DNA of 64,000 nucleotides from Myxococcales bacterium (GTDB lineage: Bacteria; Myxococcota; Polyangia; Polyangiales; Polyangiaceae). This document shows positions 17,043-25,520 of the stretch, piece after piece. The notes beneath the pieces were generated by a model, which did no database searches, had not been told where the DNA came from, and saw only the letters and a program-made list of their open reading frames with translations. How positions within the stretch are numbered: the stretch's first letter is position 1; each line of letters starts with the position of its first letter. The position numbers and the translations under genes are program-made. The stretch is from the NCBI GenBank assembly GCA_003151595.1, contig PLXW01000048.1, positions 1 through 64,000 of the forward strand. Direction: 5' to 3'.

Positions 17043-17345
17043 CATTCCCTCCCTGAGGCTTGCGGCTGTCAGACTAGACCGGTCTCTTCATCTCGAACAG
17101 CGCGGGGCGCCGAAGAAGCCTTCGACTTCGTCGAGCCACGAAGCGCTCGTCGGCGAAGACAGCGCCCTCGGACGTGGAACAAGCACTGCTCTCGAAAGCA
17201 ATGAAAATACAGATCAACGGCAAGACAACGCTCATCGCACTCATTTGTGGGTCACGATTTCCATGTTGGTCAAAGCTGCCTCACAACTAGCATCTCGACG
17301 CCGGTTCCAAGGAAAAGCCGCTCGACGCCCTTGCCTCGATCGAGT
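17043..17345. other. 303-bp intergenic region with a 10-bp palindrome
   Basis: No coding region is supported here. Base composition is more AT-rich than the flanks. A perfect 10-bp palindrome AGACCGGTCT lies at 17076-17085, 34 bp upstream of the small lipoprotein start on the minus strand, a plausible operator position. Nothing else recognised. Confidence 0.35.
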
Positions 17346-18038
17346 TCACCCGGACGAACATGTCGGCAGCTGCGCTGGCCCGATGCACTGCCACAGGCCG
17401 ATTTCCGTCATCGCGCAGTACGCCCCCGTCCCGCACGGCGCGCAATCGGAGTCGTTGGTGCAAGCGTCCTTCGGCGAATGGCAGTAGTACCCAGCGGCGC
17501 TCTGGAGACCGCCGCCACCGTAGCCGCCGCTGCTGGAGCCGCCGCGGGAGCAATCGACTTCGGGCGAGAGTGAGCAAAAGCCACCCGAGGCGCAGTCAGC
17601 GTCCGTGTGGCAGTTGCCGGGGGAGCAGCGGTTGAGTACCCCGACTGCCGCGGCGAGCGAGCACTCGCAGGGGCCGAGGTTTGGGCAGTCGTCGTCCGTG
17701 AAGCACTTGTCTGCGGTACAGAACGTCGCTCCGCCGGCGTCCGGGTAGGGGCGGCACGCTTTCGCAGAGGGAACCGCGTCGCATCCCGCGTCCGAGGTGC
17801 ACGACTCATTGCTCGCGCTGAGGCCACAAGCGACGGCGGAAGCTCGATGTTGCAGCGGCGGGCCGGCGGGTCTCGTGAGGCACCCACTGTCGGCAGCTCC
17901 GGGGCTGCCCGCGTCGCTTACGCTTCCTCCATCGAACGATGTCGCGCTCGTGAGGAGGCGCCCCGAACATGCGTACGTCGCCAGCCCTCCGATCGCGGCG
18001 AGAAGCACCCCGAGATTCCGCGCGCGCGACCACGCCAT
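17346..18038 (-). CDS. Cys-rich lipoprotein (paralogue 2 of 3)
   Basis: 230 residues from the ATG at 18038, preceded by AGGA at 8 bp; a GTG at 18059 is possible but less likely. Lipoprotein signal MAWSRARNLG...ATYAC. The mature domain repeats the family pattern: PLQHRASAVACG, CTSDAGC, CFTDDDCPNLGPC, CHTDADCASGGFCS, then YYCHSPKDACTNDSDCAPC and a final LWQCIG. A short GGSSSGGYGGGG loop interrupts the domain. Closest to the protein at 18995-19738 (shared NxGxCxC and CxxDxDC blocks). Function unknown. Confidence 0.7.
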   Translation of the reverse strand: MAWSRARNLGVLLAAIGGLATYACSGRLLTSATSFDGGSVSDAGSPGAADSGCLTRPAGPPLQHRASAVACGLSASNESCTSDAGCDAVPSAKACRPYPDAGGATFCTADKCFTDDDCPNLGPCECSLAAAVGVLNRCSPGNCHTDADCASGGFCSLSPEVDCSRGGSSSGGYGGGGLQSAAGYYCHSPKDACTNDSDCAPCGTGAYCAMTEIGLWQCIGPAQLPTCSSG

Positions 18039-18124
18039 CGTTTCAATCCTAGCAGACACGGTGCACGCGCCTCGGGTCTCGACGCTGGACCGCTGGACCC
18101 ATCCGGGCGACTCTTGGCGGAATC

Positions 18125-18982
18125 ATGCGCCGCCTGATCACCGCCGTTGGACTTGCTGCATCCCTGTCCGGCTGCACTCCGCAATGGAGCGCGCATTTCG
18201 AGCCCCGCTCCGTCATGGTCGATACGATCCCTGTCGTCGAGCAGGCTGTCGTGCTCTATGCCGACGACGTCGCAATCATGCGCGGGATCATGTCCGCCCA
18301 GGAACTAGGGACTGTCGAACTCGACGGAACCCGAATGACACCCCAGCAGGTCAACTACTACGCTGCGCGATTCGCGGCGAAGAACGGGGCCACGCACATC
18401 GTTCGCGTGGAGCACCGGAACGGGAAAGAATACGCAGGCAGCACGCCGGTTACCGTGACGATGGTAGGAAAAACGGCCTACGCTTCGGGCGGACAGGCGC
18501 AGTACCGCTCGACGCAGAGCGCTGTGTTCCTCTCCTTCAAGGTGCCAGTCGCGGACTGGTCGCAGCTTCCGCCCGCGCTCGTCCCCCAGCTTCCAGCGAC
18601 ACCGGTTCGCTCCGAGGTGGCGTCGCCGCCGCCGCGCCCCGAACCGACGCCTTCACTACCGACGCCCACGTGCGCGACCGCATTCGCGAACTTGAAGGAT
18701 CTCGCTGACACGTTCGTTCTGTTCAATCCGGGGCGGCAACCCGTCGCTGATCTACCCGAGCGAAGTACGTTCTATGCAGTGTGCGCACGTCTGCCCGAGC
18801 CAGCGCAAGCCTGCCTCTGGCAAGAGTCCGTCAAGAAGCACGGGCCCAATTGCGAGGCGATCACCCCGACGCGGGACTGGCTGCTGATGGAGCGACTGTT
18901 CCTCCTGCCGCCCGCCGAAGCAGCGGCCCCCGCAGCGATCCCGTCGCCTCGGGCTGCCGACGCGCTGATACCGCAACGATAG
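18125..18982 (+). CDS. Putative lipoprotein, unknown function
   Basis: 285 residues. Signal MRRLITAVGLAASLSGC is a lipoprotein signal with Cys17. An N-terminal region (about 20-140) has mixed alpha/beta character ending in a beta-rich stretch; then a Pro-rich linker (PPPRPEPTPSLPTPT) and a Cys-bearing helical C-terminus (YAVCARLPEPAQACLW, GPNCEAIT). Codon use is less GC-biased than in neighbours, with more A/T third positions. Divergent from paralogue 2 (86 bp between starts) and convergent with paralogue 3 (12 bp between stops). Confidence 0.6.
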   Translation: MRRLITAVGLAASLSGCTPQWSAHFEPRSVMVDTIPVVEQAVVLYADDVAIMRGIMSAQELGTVELDGTRMTPQQVNYYAARFAAKNGATHIVRVEHRNGKEYAGSTPVTVTMVGKTAYASGGQAQYRSTQSAVFLSFKVPVADWSQLPPALVPQLPATPVRSEVASPPPRPEPTPSLPTPTCATAFANLKDLADTFVLFNPGRQPVADLPERSTFYAVCARLPEPAQACLWQESVKKHGPNCEAITPTRDWLLMERLFLLPPAEAAAPAAIPSPRAADALIPQR

Positions 18983-18994
18983 CGCCACGCGCCC

Positions 18995-19738
18995 TCACCC
19001 TGCGCACGGCGGATACTGCAACGCGGGCGCGCACGACCAGGCGCCGACCTCCGACGAATAGGTGCAGTACGAAGCTGCGCCACACGACGCGCAGTCGGAA
19101 TCGTTCGCGCATTGGTCCTTCGCCGTGTGGCAGTAGAACCCTGTCACTGCGGGCGTCGTCGTATTGCAAACGCCGGTGCGTGCCGGCGAGCAGAATCCCG
19201 CGTCGCCACAATCCGAATCGACCTGGCAGTTGCCACCATAGCAATAGTTACCGGCGCCCTGATTCGTGGCCTCGCATGCGCAGGGGCCGCCACCGACGTT
19301 ACGGCAGTCGCTGTCGACGTGGCAGGTGTCGTAGTTGCAGAACATCGTTCCGCCCGCGTCCTCGTAAGGAATGCACGTCGCCGGTAGTCCCTGTGGCATT
19401 CCGATGTTCATGCAGTCCGCTACCGTCGCGCACGCGCCGCCGTCGACCCCGTAGACGCCGACCGGGGGGCTCACCGGGCATGAGATCGGCGACGGGCGAT
19501 GTTGCGTCGGCGGGCCCGCAGGGCTCACGGCGCCGCATGCTTCACATTTTCCGGGAGCGCGCTCTCCGCTGCATACGAGTCCGGGCGCGCAGCCCCCTCC
19601 GAACGGATCGTTGTCGACAGGGCTGCACGGCTCGCCAACCCCCGCCGCGTCCTGCGCGACGACCGCCCTGTCGTTCGATGTCGAGCACGCTCCGAGCAGG
19701 GACGAGAAGACGAACGCGGGTACGGCGAGCGAGCGCAT
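18995..19738 (-). CDS. Cys-rich lipoprotein (paralogue 3 of 3)
   Basis: 247 residues from the ATG at 19738, chosen for the lipoprotein signal MRSLAVPAFVFSSLLGAC. It has an extra N-terminal Cys module (GEPCSPVDNDPFGGGC, APGLVCSGE, GKCEAC) before the shared part: PTQHRPSPISC, CHVDSDCRNVGGGPCAC, NCQVDSDCGDAGFCSP, FYCHTAKDQCANDSDCASC and a final AWSC. The gap from paralogue 2 holds only the unrelated lipoprotein gene, so the pair probably arose by local duplication. Function unknown. Confidence 0.7.
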   Translation of the reverse strand: MRSLAVPAFVFSSLLGACSTSNDRAVVAQDAAGVGEPCSPVDNDPFGGGCAPGLVCSGERAPGKCEACGAVSPAGPPTQHRPSPISCPVSPPVGVYGVDGGACATVADCMNIGMPQGLPATCIPYEDAGGTMFCNYDTCHVDSDCRNVGGGPCACEATNQGAGNYCYGGNCQVDSDCGDAGFCSPARTGVCNTTTPAVTGFYCHTAKDQCANDSDCASCGAASYCTYSSEVGAWSCAPALQYPPCAG

Positions 19739-19776
19739 GCCAGCCAGGCTACTCCTCGTTCGCGTTCGCGTTCGCG

Positions 19777-20090
19777 CGCCCCGCGAGGGGCACGCGTGCT
19801 CTCGAGTTGATCGCCCGCGTTCTCCCTCAGCCACCGCGCGCGCCCCGCGGGGCACGCGCGGCCTCGCGCTCCGCGCACGTGCCCCTCACGAACACACGCG
19901 CGTTCTCCTCTTCGCCGCACGTGCCCCGCGCGTGACCATGCGTGCCCCTCGCGACACCATGCGTGCCCCTCACGACACCATGCGCGCACTCCTCGTGATC
20001 GCCCATGCCCCTCGCGAAACCCCGCGTGCCCCGCACGTGTCCACGCGCGCTCTCCTCGTCCTTGCACGCGCCCCGCACGTGCCCTACTGC
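19777..20090 (+). repeat. Degenerate GC-rich repeats with three 21-bp units carrying ATG codons
   Basis: About 300 bp are built from variants of CGCGTGCCCC(T/G)CGCG. The clearest part is three tandem 21-bp units beginning at ATG codons 19938, 19959 and 19980, with differences in the third. Two palindromic blocks (around 19777-19800 and 19838-19862) contain GCCCCGCGGGGC-like cores. The region separates two divergent genes and supplies the possible starts of the plus-strand one. It may combine promoter, operator and start-site repeats. Confidence 0.55.
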
Positions 20091-22184
20091 GCTCCCGTGC
20101 TCTCCGCCTTGCCCCTCCCGGTGCTCTCGTCCGTCCGCGTCGACACCTGGTTCGCCCTCTTCGAGGCCCACGGCTATCCCGCGGGGATCACGCGTGCCCA
20201 CGCGCGCACCCTGTCCGCCCCCGACGTGACCGCGCGCGTCTCCGCGGAGGCCGAGCGCCTCCCTCGCGCGCTCGCGCGTGCCCTCGTCACGATGCTCGCC
20301 TTCTCTACAGAGGACGCGCGTTCCGACGTCTACAACGCCGCCGAGGCGCTCGCGTACCCGCGTCGCTGGCCGGAGAGCACGTCGCCCGCCGATCTTGTCG
20401 CGCACTTGCTCGCGCAGGCCCCCGGCGATCCCGACGTCGCCCTGCTCCTCGACGCAGCGCAGATCCTCCGCGATCGATCGTTCCGCCCGCGCGCGAAGCT
20501 CGTCTACCTCGGCCCCGCGAAGCGCGGCGCCGCTCCCGTCGTCCCCGTCGCCGCCGAGGTGCAAGCACGCTTCGCCGAGTGGTGCGCGTCGCGCGACTGC
20601 GGCGACGTCGTGTCCGTCACCGAGCGGTCCGGCAGCGGCGTCGTCTCCTGGGAGATCGTCCACGAGGACCGCACCTGCACGGACGTGGTCACGTCCCGCG
20701 CCGCGCGCGCCTCCAAGATCGCGCCCGTCTCCCGCCGCCCGCTCCGATCGCACTTCGTCGCCTACGCACACGCGCACAGGCGCCTCGAGATCACGACCGA
20801 CTGCCTCGAAGCGGCGACGCCGCTCGCGCGGATCTTCGGCCTCGCGCTCGGGGGTTCCGCACGTCACTTCCTCGAGCAGCCGGCCCTCGACCTCTGGAAG
20901 CTCCAGGAGCTCGGCGCCGCGTCGCTCCAGGTTCCCGAGCTCGCGAGCAAGCTGTCGGTGAGCGCGATCGGCGGCACGTGGCACTCCGGCAAGAGCCACG
21001 CGATCACGCCGCGCGGGCGCGATCTGTTCAAGGCGCTGTCGCGCTACAAGATCCGCATCGAGGGGGGCCGGCTCGATCTGGTCACGCTCCGCGCGAAGGT
21101 CGCCTCCAAGGACGGCGCTCCCACGCAGTGCGACGTGGCGCTGCGCCCTCCTCATCTGTGCACGGTGTCGGAGCCGGAGCTCGAGCCGCTGCTCGGCGAC
21201 TTCCTCGACCGCGCGAAGATCACCGCGCCCGAGCCGCGCCCGCGCGACTTCATCTCGATGCAGCCGTGGAACGACTCGGCCGCGAGCTGGACGGCCGCGG
21301 AAGGGGAGGCGGGCTTCGCGTCGCTCGTGGCGTCGGGAATCTTGAAGGCGAACCCGGAGAACCGCGCGGTGACGTCACCCGAGCACCCGCACGCCGGGCC
21401 GACGGCGACGGCATACCCGCTGCGCGGCACGAAGTACCTGGCGTGGAGCCCGGACGCGACGGTGGCGCCGTTCGTCGTCGAAGAGAAAGACCTCGTCGCC
21501 TACGCGCTGCAGTTCGATCAGCTCGCCCGCACGATCGCGAGCGCGCTCGGCCTCGAGGCGCCGGCCGCGAAGCTCGACGAGGACGGCGTCTTGTACTGCG
21601 GGCGCGGCACGCTCGGGCCCACGCACGTCCTCGTCTTCCTCGCGACGCGCCCGGTTCGCGCCACGACCGTCGAGAGGCTGCGCGACGCCGCGGGTCACGG
21701 CCACGCCGTGCTCGTCGTCCCCGAGGGGCGCATGCAGCCCAACGGTCTACGCCAGATCGCGATGCCGAAGCTCGCCGGACCGTGGCCTCCGGTGCTCGCC
21801 GAGATCGCGCGGGTGCTCAAGCTGGAGTCGTTCGTCGACGCGATTGCGCTCGCGCCGGCCGACGCGCGCTTCGTCCTTCATCGTGCGACAGAGCGCGTGT
21901 GGCTCGACGGGGTCGCGTGCGCCGTGACAGCGCGTCACTTCCGCTTGCTCGAGATCCTCATCCAGCACGAGGGCCACGAGCTGTACACGAAGGACCTCGC
22001 CGAGCACGTGGCGCAGGGGCACGCGCACGAGGACACGACGCGCAAGCAGATCGAGTCGCTCGTCGCCGCGATCGAGAAGAGCTTCAAGGCCGCGAAGCGG
22101 AAGCCGCCGAAGGATCTGCGCGCGCTCATCGCGATGCCGCGCCTCGGTCACTACGTGTTGCGCGCGAAGGGCTTCGTCGTCTGA
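19980..22184 (+). CDS. Orphan protein with C-terminal winged-helix domain
   Basis: 734 residues from the third in-frame ATG (19980); ATGs at 19938 and 19959 are equally possible, and a GTG at 20097 would remove the repeat-encoded N-terminus. Residues before the WFALFEAHGYPAGI segment are repeat-derived (RAPxxTMRAPxxT). The middle 500 residues match no family I recognise but have a well-ordered mixed composition. The last 110 residues resemble an OmpR-type winged helix: WLDGVACAVTARHFRLLEILIQHEG, ELYTKDLAEHV, a DTTRKQIESLVAAIEKSF recognition helix and a final PRLGHYVL wing. Probably a one-component regulator whose sensor region is novel. Confidence 0.6.
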   Translation: MRALLVIAHAPRETPRAPHVSTRALLVLARAPHVPYCAPVLSALPLPVLSSVRVDTWFALFEAHGYPAGITRAHARTLSAPDVTARVSAEAERLPRALARALVTMLAFSTEDARSDVYNAAEALAYPRRWPESTSPADLVAHLLAQAPGDPDVALLLDAAQILRDRSFRPRAKLVYLGPAKRGAAPVVPVAAEVQARFAEWCASRDCGDVVSVTERSGSGVVSWEIVHEDRTCTDVVTSRAARASKIAPVSRRPLRSHFVAYAHAHRRLEITTDCLEAATPLARIFGLALGGSARHFLEQPALDLWKLQELGAASLQVPELASKLSVSAIGGTWHSGKSHAITPRGRDLFKALSRYKIRIEGGRLDLVTLRAKVASKDGAPTQCDVALRPPHLCTVSEPELEPLLGDFLDRAKITAPEPRPRDFISMQPWNDSAASWTAAEGEAGFASLVASGILKANPENRAVTSPEHPHAGPTATAYPLRGTKYLAWSPDATVAPFVVEEKDLVAYALQFDQLARTIASALGLEAPAAKLDEDGVLYCGRGTLGPTHVLVFLATRPVRATTVERLRDAAGHGHAVLVVPEGRMQPNGLRQIAMPKLAGPWPPVLAEIARVLKLESFVDAIALAPADARFVLHRATERVWLDGVACAVTARHFRLLEILIQHEGHELYTKDLAEHVAQGHAHEDTTRKQIESLVAAIEKSFKAAKRKPPKDLRALIAMPRLGHYVLRAKGFVV

Positions 22185-22198
22185 ACGATTCTTCGCTT

Positions 22199-22222
22199 CG
22201 CGGGCCCGAATAGTCGCCCGCG
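22199..22222 (+). terminator. Possible hairpin terminator after the winged-helix protein
   Basis: CGCGGGC (22199-22205) and GCCCGCG (22216-22222) form a 7-bp GC stem with a 10-nt loop, 15 bp after the stop codon, followed by a pyrimidine-rich CTCTCTTCTTCC tract. Plausible terminator, without a true U-run. Confidence 0.4.
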
Positions 22223-22433
22223 AGAACCTCTCTTCTTCCCGACACTTCCGCCCGACTCCGGACGCACTCCGGACGCGAGACAGCTGCGCGCGCGCTTGCG
22301 CGTCCGGCTGCGGTCCGGGGTTTTCCGAGCCCGCTTGGATACGAAAGGCGAGTCCGAAGACGGACGCAGTCACCGCGAGCCAATCACGGCGCGCGCGACT
22401 GGGCCTCGAATCGTCGAACGCGGGAGAATGATC

Positions 22434-23075
22434 ATGAAGAAGATTTCAAGCAGTGCGGTGGTGAGTGCGTGCTCGCAGCGTGTGAGCGCGATCAAGAAGC
22501 ACCTGGGCGCCAAGGACGTGATCTTCGTCGATGGCGAGCAGGTGAAGGCGAGCGACCTCGCTCAGGTGTTCCAGGACGCTCTGGATACGCGGGCGGCGGC
22601 CGTCACCGCGAAGGGGGGCTACGTGTCCGCCCTCGCGGCGCGCGACGTGACGGAGGCGAAGCGGTTGAACGCCGACGCGGCGCTCCAGCCGTATGTCCTT
22701 CAACGCTTCGGTGCCACCAGCACCGAGGCGCACGACTTCGGCTTCACGCCGAGGAAGGTGACGGACAAGACGGCCGTGAGCAAGGCGAAGGCGGTGGCGC
22801 TCAGCAAGGCCACGCGCGAGGCGCGGGGCACGATGGGGAAGAAGGCGAAGCAGGGCATCAAGGGGACGCTGAGCCCCGAGACCTCGGCTGCGCTGGACGT
22901 TCTGTCGGGCTCGGCGTCGGGCTCGGCGTCGGGCGCGGCGTCGGCCTCGGCGGCGTCCGCGGGGACGGCGGCGACGCCCGCGGCTTCGACTGCGGCGGCT
23001 CCGGCTGTCGCCTCTACGCCGGTCGCGCCTGTGGCGACGAACGGCGCGGCTCTCAACGGCTCGGCGCACAGCTAG
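22434..23075 (+). CDS. Conserved hypothetical protein with Ala/Ser-rich tail
   Basis: 213 residues from the ATG at 22434, which has GGGAGA at 6-bp spacing; an ATG at 22428 is too close to it. Residues 1-90 are helical (VSACSQRVSAIKKHLG, AQVFQDALDTRAAAVT). A conserved-looking basic core RGTMGKKAKQGIKG lies near 135-148, and the C-terminal 60 residues are low-complexity Gly/Ser/Ala/Pro. No signal peptide. The basic core and flexible tail recall nucleoid-associated or structural proteins, but I assign no function. Confidence 0.55.
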   Translation: MKKISSSAVVSACSQRVSAIKKHLGAKDVIFVDGEQVKASDLAQVFQDALDTRAAAVTAKGGYVSALAARDVTEAKRLNADAALQPYVLQRFGATSTEAHDFGFTPRKVTDKTAVSKAKAVALSKATREARGTMGKKAKQGIKGTLSPETSAALDVLSGSASGSASGAASASAASAGTAATPAASTAAAPAVASTPVAPVATNGAALNGSAHS

Positions 23076-23077
23076 CC

Positions 23078-23518
23078 ATGATGGCCGTGAGCGGAGAGCC
23101 CGCCCAGCGCAGTCGGCTGGGCGGGCTTCGGTCTGAGGAAGAGCGAGCCATCGCCCGCGCGCGCGGGCGGCGGAGCGAAGAGCGCGCCCTCGCGGCGTGC
23201 CGGAGCGCGGCGCGGCCCTCGTGGATCAAGACGGCGCGGCCGGCGGCGCACGACGAGGATCACGCGGGCATCGATCTCGTGCTCGAGACGGACGTCGGGC
23301 GGTTGTTCGTGCAGGTGAAGAGCTCGATGACCGGCAAGGCGAAGTTCGAATCGGTCAGACGCAAGCACCGCATCGCGGTCGTCGTCGTGCGCGACGGCGA
23401 CTCGGACGCGAGGCTGCTCGCGCAGGTGAGCGCCTCGGTGGGTGCGCTGCGCGCGCCCTGGCTGGAGCGGCGCGCGTTTCTGGCGCGGCTCTACGGATCG
23501 GAGGCGGGCGCGCCGTGA
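23078..23518 (+). CDS. Small protein with PD-(D/E)xK nuclease-like motif
   Basis: 146 residues, starting at adjacent ATG codons (23078/23081) only 2 bp after the previous stop. The segment DEDHAGIDLVLETDVGRLFVQVKSSMTGKAKF carries the Asp...(V/Q)xK pattern of PD-(D/E)xK nuclease folds (candidate catalytic residues Asp in GIDLVLE and the VQVKSS Lys), followed by RRKHRIAVVVVR. It is short for a whole nuclease and could be a domain of unknown substrate. A terminator-like hairpin lies inside codons 7-17, so the real start may be later, though no ATG or GTG follows in a suitable place. Confidence 0.45.
   Translation: MMAVSGEPAQRSRLGGLRSEEERAIARARGRRSEERALAACRSAARPSWIKTARPAAHDEDHAGIDLVLETDVGRLFVQVKSSMTGKAKFESVRRKHRIAVVVVRDGDSDARLLAQVSASVGALRAPWLERRAFLARLYGSEAGAP
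23098..23126 (+). terminator. Strong hairpin (terminator or attenuator) at the start of the nuclease-like gene
   Basis: GCCCGCCCAGC and GCTGGGCGGGC form a perfect 11-bp stem with a 7-nt loop, followed by TTCGGTCT. It lies 22 bp after the stop of the upstream gene, where a terminator is expected, yet overlaps the first codons of the next reading frame. Confidence 0.6.
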
Positions 23519-23539
23519 CTCGAGAGCTCGACCGGCGGC

Positions 23540-24253
23540 TCAGACCCAGGCGACCCGTATCACGAACAACCCCTGATCCGTGGCTCCCGGCGGCGAGATC
23601 TCCGTGACGTACAGCTTCTCGCAGAAGAGCTCCCCCGCGCTCACGAACATTCCGCGCCACGAGTTGCGAAAGTACGCCCACGTCACGAGCGGGTTGCCGT
23701 GCGCCTCGACGCGCGCCTCCTTCGGACCGACGCGGTACACGGCGCCGGAGCCGCCCGACATCACGCGGTCCCACATTCGCTGGAAGTGCTCGAGGCCCGC
23801 CCACGGAGTCACGTTTCCGAGCGTCTTGGCGGTGCGCGCGAGCACTCGGAGCATCGCGTTCTGAACGCGCGCCGAGACCTCGCGACCGTTGTTGAACTGC
23901 TCGAGCGCGGTCAGCCCGATCGCCTCGCACGCCGCGTAGTGCGCCATCCCGATCTCGATCGGCATCCACGAGCCAGCGACCGCGCCGAGGACCTCGGCGT
24001 GAAGGGGCTTCGGTAGCGCGGCGAGGTAGGCGTCGAGATGCGATTTCGCGCGCAGCGTCTGCACCGAGCCCGCCAGGAGCGTGCTCCGGATCTGCGTCAC
24101 CGGCGAGACGCGGCCGCCCACAGCGCGGAGCGGCACGACGGGGTCTCCGAGAGTTCTGTGCGGCGGCACGGGTGCATGGATCTTAGCGCGCCGCCGGGTC
24201 GCCTGCTCGGGTCGTGACACGTACGGCGCCGCCCACTCCCTGCTCGGCTGCAC
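23540..24253 (-). CDS. Conserved hypothetical, weakly DUF2378-like
   Basis: 237 residues if the GTG at 24253, directly abutting the sigma-factor stop, is used; the first 50 residues are Pro/Arg-rich and the true start may be nearer the VTQIRSTLLAG segment. The rest (about 50-237) is helical with a final beta-rich part: LPKPLHAEVLGAVAGSWMPIEIGMAHYAACEAIG, FQRMWDRVMSGGSG, FRNSWRGMFVSAGELFCEKLYV. The length and layout resemble the myxobacterial DUF2378/TIGR02265 family, but this is a weak match by eye. It would be the last gene of the ECF42 operon. Confidence 0.5.
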   Translation of the reverse strand: MQPSREWAAPYVSRPEQATRRRAKIHAPVPPHRTLGDPVVPLRAVGGRVSPVTQIRSTLLAGSVQTLRAKSHLDAYLAALPKPLHAEVLGAVAGSWMPIEIGMAHYAACEAIGLTALEQFNNGREVSARVQNAMLRVLARTAKTLGNVTPWAGLEHFQRMWDRVMSGGSGAVYRVGPKEARVEAHGNPLVTWAYFRNSWRGMFVSAGELFCEKLYVTEISPPGATDQGLFVIRVAWV

Positions 24254-25501
24254 TCAGCTCGCGCGCAGCCGCCCGATCTTCAAGAGCAAGTAATCCCGCT
24301 CCGGAACGCTCGCCGTCTTCTCCGCCGCCGCCTCGTAGTAGCGAAGCGCCTCCGCGACCTTCCCCGAGCGCTCCAGCAGATGCCCGCGCACGGCATCGAG
24401 CCGATAGTGATCCTTGATACGCGGATCCCGATCGAGCTTCTCGAGCAGCGCGAGCCCTTCGCTCGGTCCACGCGCCATGGCGACGGCGACCGCATGGTTC
24501 AACGCGACCATCGGGTTATCGCCCATGCGCATCAACTCGCCGTAGAGCGCGACGATCTGCGGCCAGTCCGTCTCGTCGGCCCGCGTCGCATCGTCGTGCA
24601 CCGCCGCGATCGCGGCCTGCAGCAGATACGAGCCCGCCGCGCCGCGCGTCATCGCGTCCGTCACGAGCTGCACGCCTTCCGCGATCGCTTCCTTGTCCCA
24701 GAGCGATCGATCCTGCTCGTCGAGCGGGATGATCTCGCCGTTCGGCCCCGTGCGCGCGGCGCGCCGCGCGTCGGTGAGGAGCATGAGCGCGAGGAGGCCG
24801 CTCACCTCGTCGCTGTGCGGGAGGCGCTCGTGCGTCGCGCGCGCGAGTCGAATCGCTTCACGCGAGAGATCGACACGCACGTGCGCCTCCCCTGCGCTCG
24901 TGGCGTAGCCCTCGTTGAAGACGAGATAGAGGACGTGGAGGACGGCGGAGAGGCTCGCGTCTCGCGCTTCCGGTGGCGGCATCACGAAGCCGACGCCGGA
25001 GCTCTTGATGCTCTGCTTCGCGCGGCTGATTCGCTGCGCCATCGTCGCCTCCGGGACGAGGAACGCGCTCGCGATCTCCGTCGTCGTGAGACCACCCACC
25101 GCGCGCAACGTCAGCGCGATGGCCGAAGGACGCGTCAGCGCCGGATGGCAGCACATGAAGAGAAGAACGAGCGCGTCGTCCTCTTGCATGCCTGCTTCAC
25201 CTGCTTCGTCGGGCGGCGGTACCACGTTCTCTTCCGGTGGTGTCTCGAGGACGATCTTCCTCTCCCGTCGCCTTCGCGCAGACTCCGACCGGATATGATC
25301 GGTGAGCTTTCGCGCGGCGACCTGGATGAGCCAGGCGCGAGGATTCTCGGGCACACCGGTGCGAGGCCACTGGAACGCAGCCGCGGTGAGCGCCTCTTGC
25401 ACCGCGTCCTCCGCGGCCCCGAAGTCGCCGTAGCGACGAACGACGGCGCCGAGCACCTGCGGTGCGAGCGCACGGAGCAGGTGCTCGCCGGTCGTCGTCA
25501 T
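24254..25501 (-). CDS. ECF42-group RNA polymerase sigma factor with TPR extension
   Basis: 415 residues. Region 2 (about 8-75) has the family pattern with DAVQEALTAAAFQWPRTGVPENPRAWL; region 4 (about 125-185) has the helix-turn-helix TTTEIASAFLVPEATMAQRISRAK. The C-terminal 230 residues form TPR-like helices (EVSGLLALMLL, DWPQIVALYGELM, PMVALNHAVAVAM, HYRLDAVRGHLL), the hallmark of ECF42. This group lacks an anti-sigma factor and its TPR part is needed for activity; it is genetically linked to DGPF/YCII proteins, exactly as here (YCII gene 19 bp upstream). Role: likely autoregulatory control of the operon. Confidence 0.9.
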   Translation of the reverse strand: MTTTGEHLLRALAPQVLGAVVRRYGDFGAAEDAVQEALTAAAFQWPRTGVPENPRAWLIQVAARKLTDHIRSESARRRRERKIVLETPPEENVVPPPDEAGEAGMQEDDALVLLFMCCHPALTRPSAIALTLRAVGGLTTTEIASAFLVPEATMAQRISRAKQSIKSSGVGFVMPPPEARDASLSAVLHVLYLVFNEGYATSAGEAHVRVDLSREAIRLARATHERLPHSDEVSGLLALMLLTDARRAARTGPNGEIIPLDEQDRSLWDKEAIAEGVQLVTDAMTRGAAGSYLLQAAIAAVHDDATRADETDWPQIVALYGELMRMGDNPMVALNHAVAVAMARGPSEGLALLEKLDRDPRIKDHYRLDAVRGHLLERSGKVAEALRYYEAAAEKTASVPERDYLLLKIGRLRAS

Positions 25502-25520
25502 CGGTTCGTGTCGGTCCTTC

